Assembly (NCBI GenBank): GCA_950295325.1 | Contig: OX485806.1 | Location: forward strand, 34,968,001-35,032,000 | Source of the DNA: Polytrichum commune | Taxonomy: Eukaryota > Streptophyta > Polytrichopsida > Polytrichales > Polytrichaceae | Direction of reading: 5' to 3' | Length of the DNA stretch: 64,000 bases | Shown: one piece after another, positions 60,430-64,000 of the stretch | Layout of the letters: the number at the start of each line of letters is the position of its first letter | Position numbering within the stretch: the first letter of the stretch is position 1 | Notes under the pieces: model-generated | Told to the model about the DNA's origin: nothing | What the model saw: the letters and a program-made list of their open reading frames with translations, nothing else | The model's database searches: none | Position numbers and translations under genes: made by a program

Positions 60430-60684
60430 CTTGTTCTGGTCATGTCCAACAGCTGCATAAGCCTCCATAGTCAGTGCCTCGCTAACACAATCAACACCAT
60501 CTTCGTCAACACTAACAACAACCATCTCTTGCACATGTTGAGGATCATGCCCTTGTCCCACACCAACCTCTGCATACACATCATGCATTGGTTCATTGAC
60601 TAGTTTGGAATTACAAGTATCACCAGGCCCTTGTAGGCCTTCAACATCTAGGTCCGTATCATCGTTGCGGGTAGCTATATGTTC
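60430..60684 (-). CDS. Unrecognised acidic protein exon
   Basis: On the minus strand, after acceptor GTTTTAG|, 85 codons are open: EHIATRNDDTDLDVEGLQGP through HDPQHVQEMVVVSVDEDGVD to VGHDQNK, then donor AAG|GTAATT. It is acidic and probably disordered. It may be a 5' exon of the gene continuing at 59963-58797, or a separate relic. No homolog is recognised. Confidence 0.4.
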
Positions 60685-61093
60685 CTAAAACACTATATTC
60701 GTTAATCGGAGACTTTTGAAAGTCTCAAAATAAAATATGCCCATAGTTTGGGATGCCAATATTGTGGGCATATGGAATGTTGGGAACATCAAGAACATGA
60801 CAATTTAAAAATTCGCACGTAAAGAATATTCCTAATACTAAAAATAGAAAATTGCAATTATAATGAAAACGTGAACTCCATGTGGAAAATAACAAGCGAA
60901 TATAAAAAACAAATGGTTTATGTCATTATAGAGTTTGGGGTGCGCATCCCATAAGTAAGGTTCTTATGGTTTTGGATGGCACATCCCAAACGTATACCAC
61001 AATGGAGTGTGACAAGTCTACTAAGTCTATTAAAAACCAAGACTACTAAGTACTAATGTTTTTTCCCGCCGTTAACTTTCACCTATGTTATGT

Positions 61094-62613
61094 TTACCCA
61101 TCTCCATCTTCCGCTTCATATCCATTCTCGGCGTCATTTTCCGCAGCTGCAATACGTGCCAAGTTGTCTTTGGCAAAATGTATATGTTTTTGGGGGATGG
61201 TCATTGCTTCTGTGTTGGAACCTTTGCGCGGCTTCCAAGCACAAAGTATAGTATCCGTGTTTATCCAAACCGGTGTGTACGCTGAGTCCACTGTCCACTT
61301 AAAATTCTTTTTGGTGTCCCAACCTAAATAAGTGCGGAGCACGTTGTGGTCTTTAGTGCTTGGACGATAATATTCCACCTCAATTTGACGAAAGTTGGGG
61401 CTAGTTCGAACAAAATTGGGTGAAGACAATGCTTTTACCAACCAAATTGGCTTGGGATGCTCCTCATCCCCAGCTCGTACGAGGACCAAATACCCTTCAT
61501 GGCAATCAACACCTACACGAAACGACGGTGCCGGTCGATTGCGGGCAGGGCCAACGTAATGCTCGTCCATTGCGAACTCTTCACGAACGTCTCCATTGCT
61601 GAAAAACATAGTATCGGACTCGACAACCGTCAAACGACTTTGTGGCCAAAATCCTTGTGTCAAAGTCGTACGGGTGTCGCCACCAAGTGTCATCAAGGCT
61701 GAGCGAATGCGATCCCAATACGCGATCAACGGTTCATGGGTATCTCTAACACGTCTTGTGATGTCCTCCTCGCACAACTCTTTCCAATATTCAATGAATC
61801 CGGATATGCCTTTGATGATTTCCGGCCCATTCCTCATGGGTTCGGGTTTGCAAGGCTTTGGTTCCCCATCCGGGACCAAACATTTCCCATCATTGTCTTG
61901 ACGCCATACGAGTATACCATCATCCGGGCCCCAATTAGGAGATGTGCACAAAAGCTTGAATTGCATGGCCGGGAGACCATCGTCCCTCATATAAAATCGG
62001 AATTGTTGTGCTTTGGTATGCCCCACCAAACGGTCCCCTCCCTTCAACATGTATGGCTTGATGAAGGCCTTGAAATTTGGTACTTCCTCAATCAAGTGCG
62101 GAATTACTGGCATATGGTCCAAATCCATATACGATTTCATAAGAAGAGGTATGGTTGGAAAATCTTCTTCATGCAACTTCATGCTCCACCGTCCGAATGA
62201 TGCATCAATGTCGTCGTGTGTATGTCCCACCATCAAGAAAGACACAAACACCTCCTTGAAGATTCCTTTCGCCACGAGCAATGACCAAAAACAAAATACG
62301 TATCGACATTTGTTGTCCTTCGCACAATTATCAAGTTGAACGTGGAGAGTTGGAGGCAATGGTTTTGCACAAATGGGCTCTCCGGGTGGTTCTGGCAATG
62401 ACGACATACAAACCTCCTTCCCCAAAAGCACTGCCTCATAAAGGGATGTGGTTCCACAACCATCAAAAAGTGCACGGGAAGAATGTACCGGTGGCTTCTC
62501 AAGATCGCGCAACAGTTTTGCAAATGAACCCACCGTGTGGTTAGCATCCCCAGGGTAAAAATCCAAACCATAATAGGCATACTTTACGTCCCCATGGCCG
62601 TGGGCAATCATAC
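61094..62613 (-). CDS. DUF7869-type transposase-like protein, C-terminal exon
   Basis: The exon gives about 505 codons after acceptor TTTTTTCCAG| (62614-62615), opening MIAHGHGDVKYAYYGLDFYP. Key motif: HVQLDNCAKDNKCRYVFCFW, then FKEVFVSFLMVGHTHDDIDA and FGRWS. The D-N...N-R-Y and GHTHDDID blocks are the conserved core I associate with DUF7869 proteins, widely found in plant mobile elements and likely an RNase-H-like (DDE-type) fold; this is from memory, not a search. The C-terminus is acidic, ending at 61094-61096. The frame is intact throughout. The ORF runs 70 bases further upstream, but those bases are intron. Confidence 0.75.
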
Positions 62614-62746
62614 CTGGAAAAAACAAACGATGCGTGACCAAAATAATCAAATAACCACTAAACGGATGTATGGAGTTGGACATTTGCCAAACACACCCAA
62701 GAAAATTGGATAGACTTTAAACACGTAGTTGTGATTTCATACAAAC

Positions 62747-64000
62747 CTGTGACAGCTACGGGCAACTTGAAGAGACCATCCGTGGCCTTTATTTTGCGTG
62801 CATAACAAGGGCATGCGGTTTTGGCGTGGTCCATTTTATCATGGATGACTGTTAGAACCTCTGTGGGCCTCATTATGGATAGAGCACGATTCTTATAGTA
62901 ATCTTAACGGTGTGCCTCTTGATTGTTGACATGTTCAATATATTTTTTCTGGTGTCTGGAATGAGATTCAGTGCCTATGGGGTGGGCGTCTCGAAGACCT
63001 TTGTATTTTTCACACGTCGTACATCTAGCGAACTTGTCCCCGGGTCTTTTCAGAATGTATTCCGCAAACTGCTGGTTTTTAATCACACTCAACTTGGACA
63101 AAGAAATGGGCCCACATCCCGCTATGCGACCCACTTCATTGATGTCCGTTAAGATGTTCTTCCATTTTGTGCCCGTGGGCAACACCATTTGAACAACCTT
63201 CTCCCCTGACGACAATGTCCTCGTCTTGTGGGGCATTGCATCGGCCAATGGCACTATGATGGTGGATAGTGTCGCGGACGCTTGCAGTGTAGCCTCCCTA
63301 GGTTTCTTTGTGCCCGAGTTGCCATGAAATCGAGAGTGGCGACCCAACGATGAATATTTTCGAAACCTATAAAAGTCAGCCTTGGAGACGGCGTGGATGG
63401 TATACCACGCTGTACAACACACATCAACATTCTCAAGTGTCACCACCTTATGCCCATGGGTATCAAGGTGCAAATTTATGTGGACCTCGAGTTTCTTAGC
63501 CGACCTCATACGAAAATCCGCAAGCCACATCTCTTGACGCAGAGATCTAATTTTCTCCCGCGGGAAAAATTGGCAACATTTCCTCGCGCAACAATCCTTG
63601 CCGGACACTAGACGGATAGATTCGTCCCCCAAAAGCCGATCCCGTCGACGCTCCTTATCTCCGCGAGGCACACGGTTTGAATCATATCTACGGAGGCCTT
63701 TGCGAGGACGTGTTGTGGCCAACAAAGCTAATTGTGTTTGCTTATGCCGCCGCTCATGATCCCACAAACTCACTTCCTCATGTAGAACTCGACGAAGCGG
63801 CCATCGACGCAAGGAAAATCTCCATGTCACCGGGAACTCTACCGGAAGCAAAGAGTTCAAGATGCACACGCCAACATCATCGAGACCTAGGGCGTTGGCA
63901 TCGACACAATCACGGGGATTGGAGTTTCTACATATACCATCTGCCACCGGGACACCAACCTCGTTGAGTAGAACGACATCAAGGCCAACCCATTGCTCCC
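62747..64000 (-). pseudogene. DUF7869-type transposase-like protein, N-terminal exon with nonsense codon
   Basis: This is one continuous minus-strand frame from the window edge to donor ACAG|GTTTGT at 62746, interrupted by a single TAA at 62904-62906 (...NNQEAHR-stop-DYYKNRALSI...). The frame is open on both sides: upstream CCARKCCQFFPREKIRSLRQ (a Cys-rich N-terminal motif), SKLSVIKNQQFAEYILKRPG, ARCTTCEKYKGLRDA; downstream EVLTVIHDKMDHAKTACPC. The 133-bp intron (62614-62746) joins in phase 1 (VAVT-G-MIAH). The frame has no stop up to the edge, so the true start is outside. The nonsense codon makes the copy probably inactive. Confidence 0.65.

Noticed and set aside
1-64000. tRNA or rRNA genes
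   Set aside because: No cloverleaf-like segment with A- and B-box motifs or rRNA sequence was recognised by eye; a tRNAscan-SE run would settle it.

Overview
This window looks like nuclear DNA of a land plant. It is AT-rich, crowded with small inverted-repeat DNA transposons, and has sparse genes split by kilobase introns. Two families support a plant: a PLAT-domain lipoxygenase ending in the plant-type C-terminus NSISI, and an EXORDIUM/PHI-1-type secreted protein. The species cannot be named from the sequence. A seedless plant is possible, but that is a guess. No tRNA, rRNA, CRISPR array or bacterial-style operon was seen.

Layout. (1) 0.3-8.4 kb, + strand: a split gene for a long coiled-coil protein. 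Four exons share compatible phases (285-416, 3799-4321, 5354-6019, 8304-8378), and its 5' end lies before the window. Two decayed copies of an exon end lie in one intron, and a LINE fragment and several transposons lie in others. (2) 8.7-16.2 kb: gene-poor, built of inverted-repeat elements. (3) 16.3-30.9 kb, + strand: a ten-exon lipoxygenase gene preceded by about five or six decayed tandem repeats. It lacks the exon(s) for the first two iron-binding histidines and has an in-frame TGA, so it is called a pseudogene. (4) 31-50.6 kb: repeats, including a five-copy tandem array of a MITE, an Emigrant-like element, Tourist-like elements and a nested 102-bp tandem/550-bp duplication. (5) 50.6-54.8 kb: a more GC- and CpG-rich island with an intact intronless EXORDIUM-like gene, a TATA box and locally duplicated flanks. 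(6) 55-58.5 kb: more inverted-repeat elements. (7) 58.8-64 kb, - strand: a DUF7869-type transposase-like gene with one small intron and one nonsense codon, running off the right edge. Downstream of it is a chain of exon-like ORFs from an unrecognised protein, perhaps part of the same mobile element.

The host genes do not form a pathway; they are isolated genes in a transposon-rich background. The most informative features are the decay pattern of the lipoxygenase, the exon relics in the coiled-coil gene, the several paired inverted-repeat families that can be delimited inside this one window, and the unidentified gene beside the transposase.
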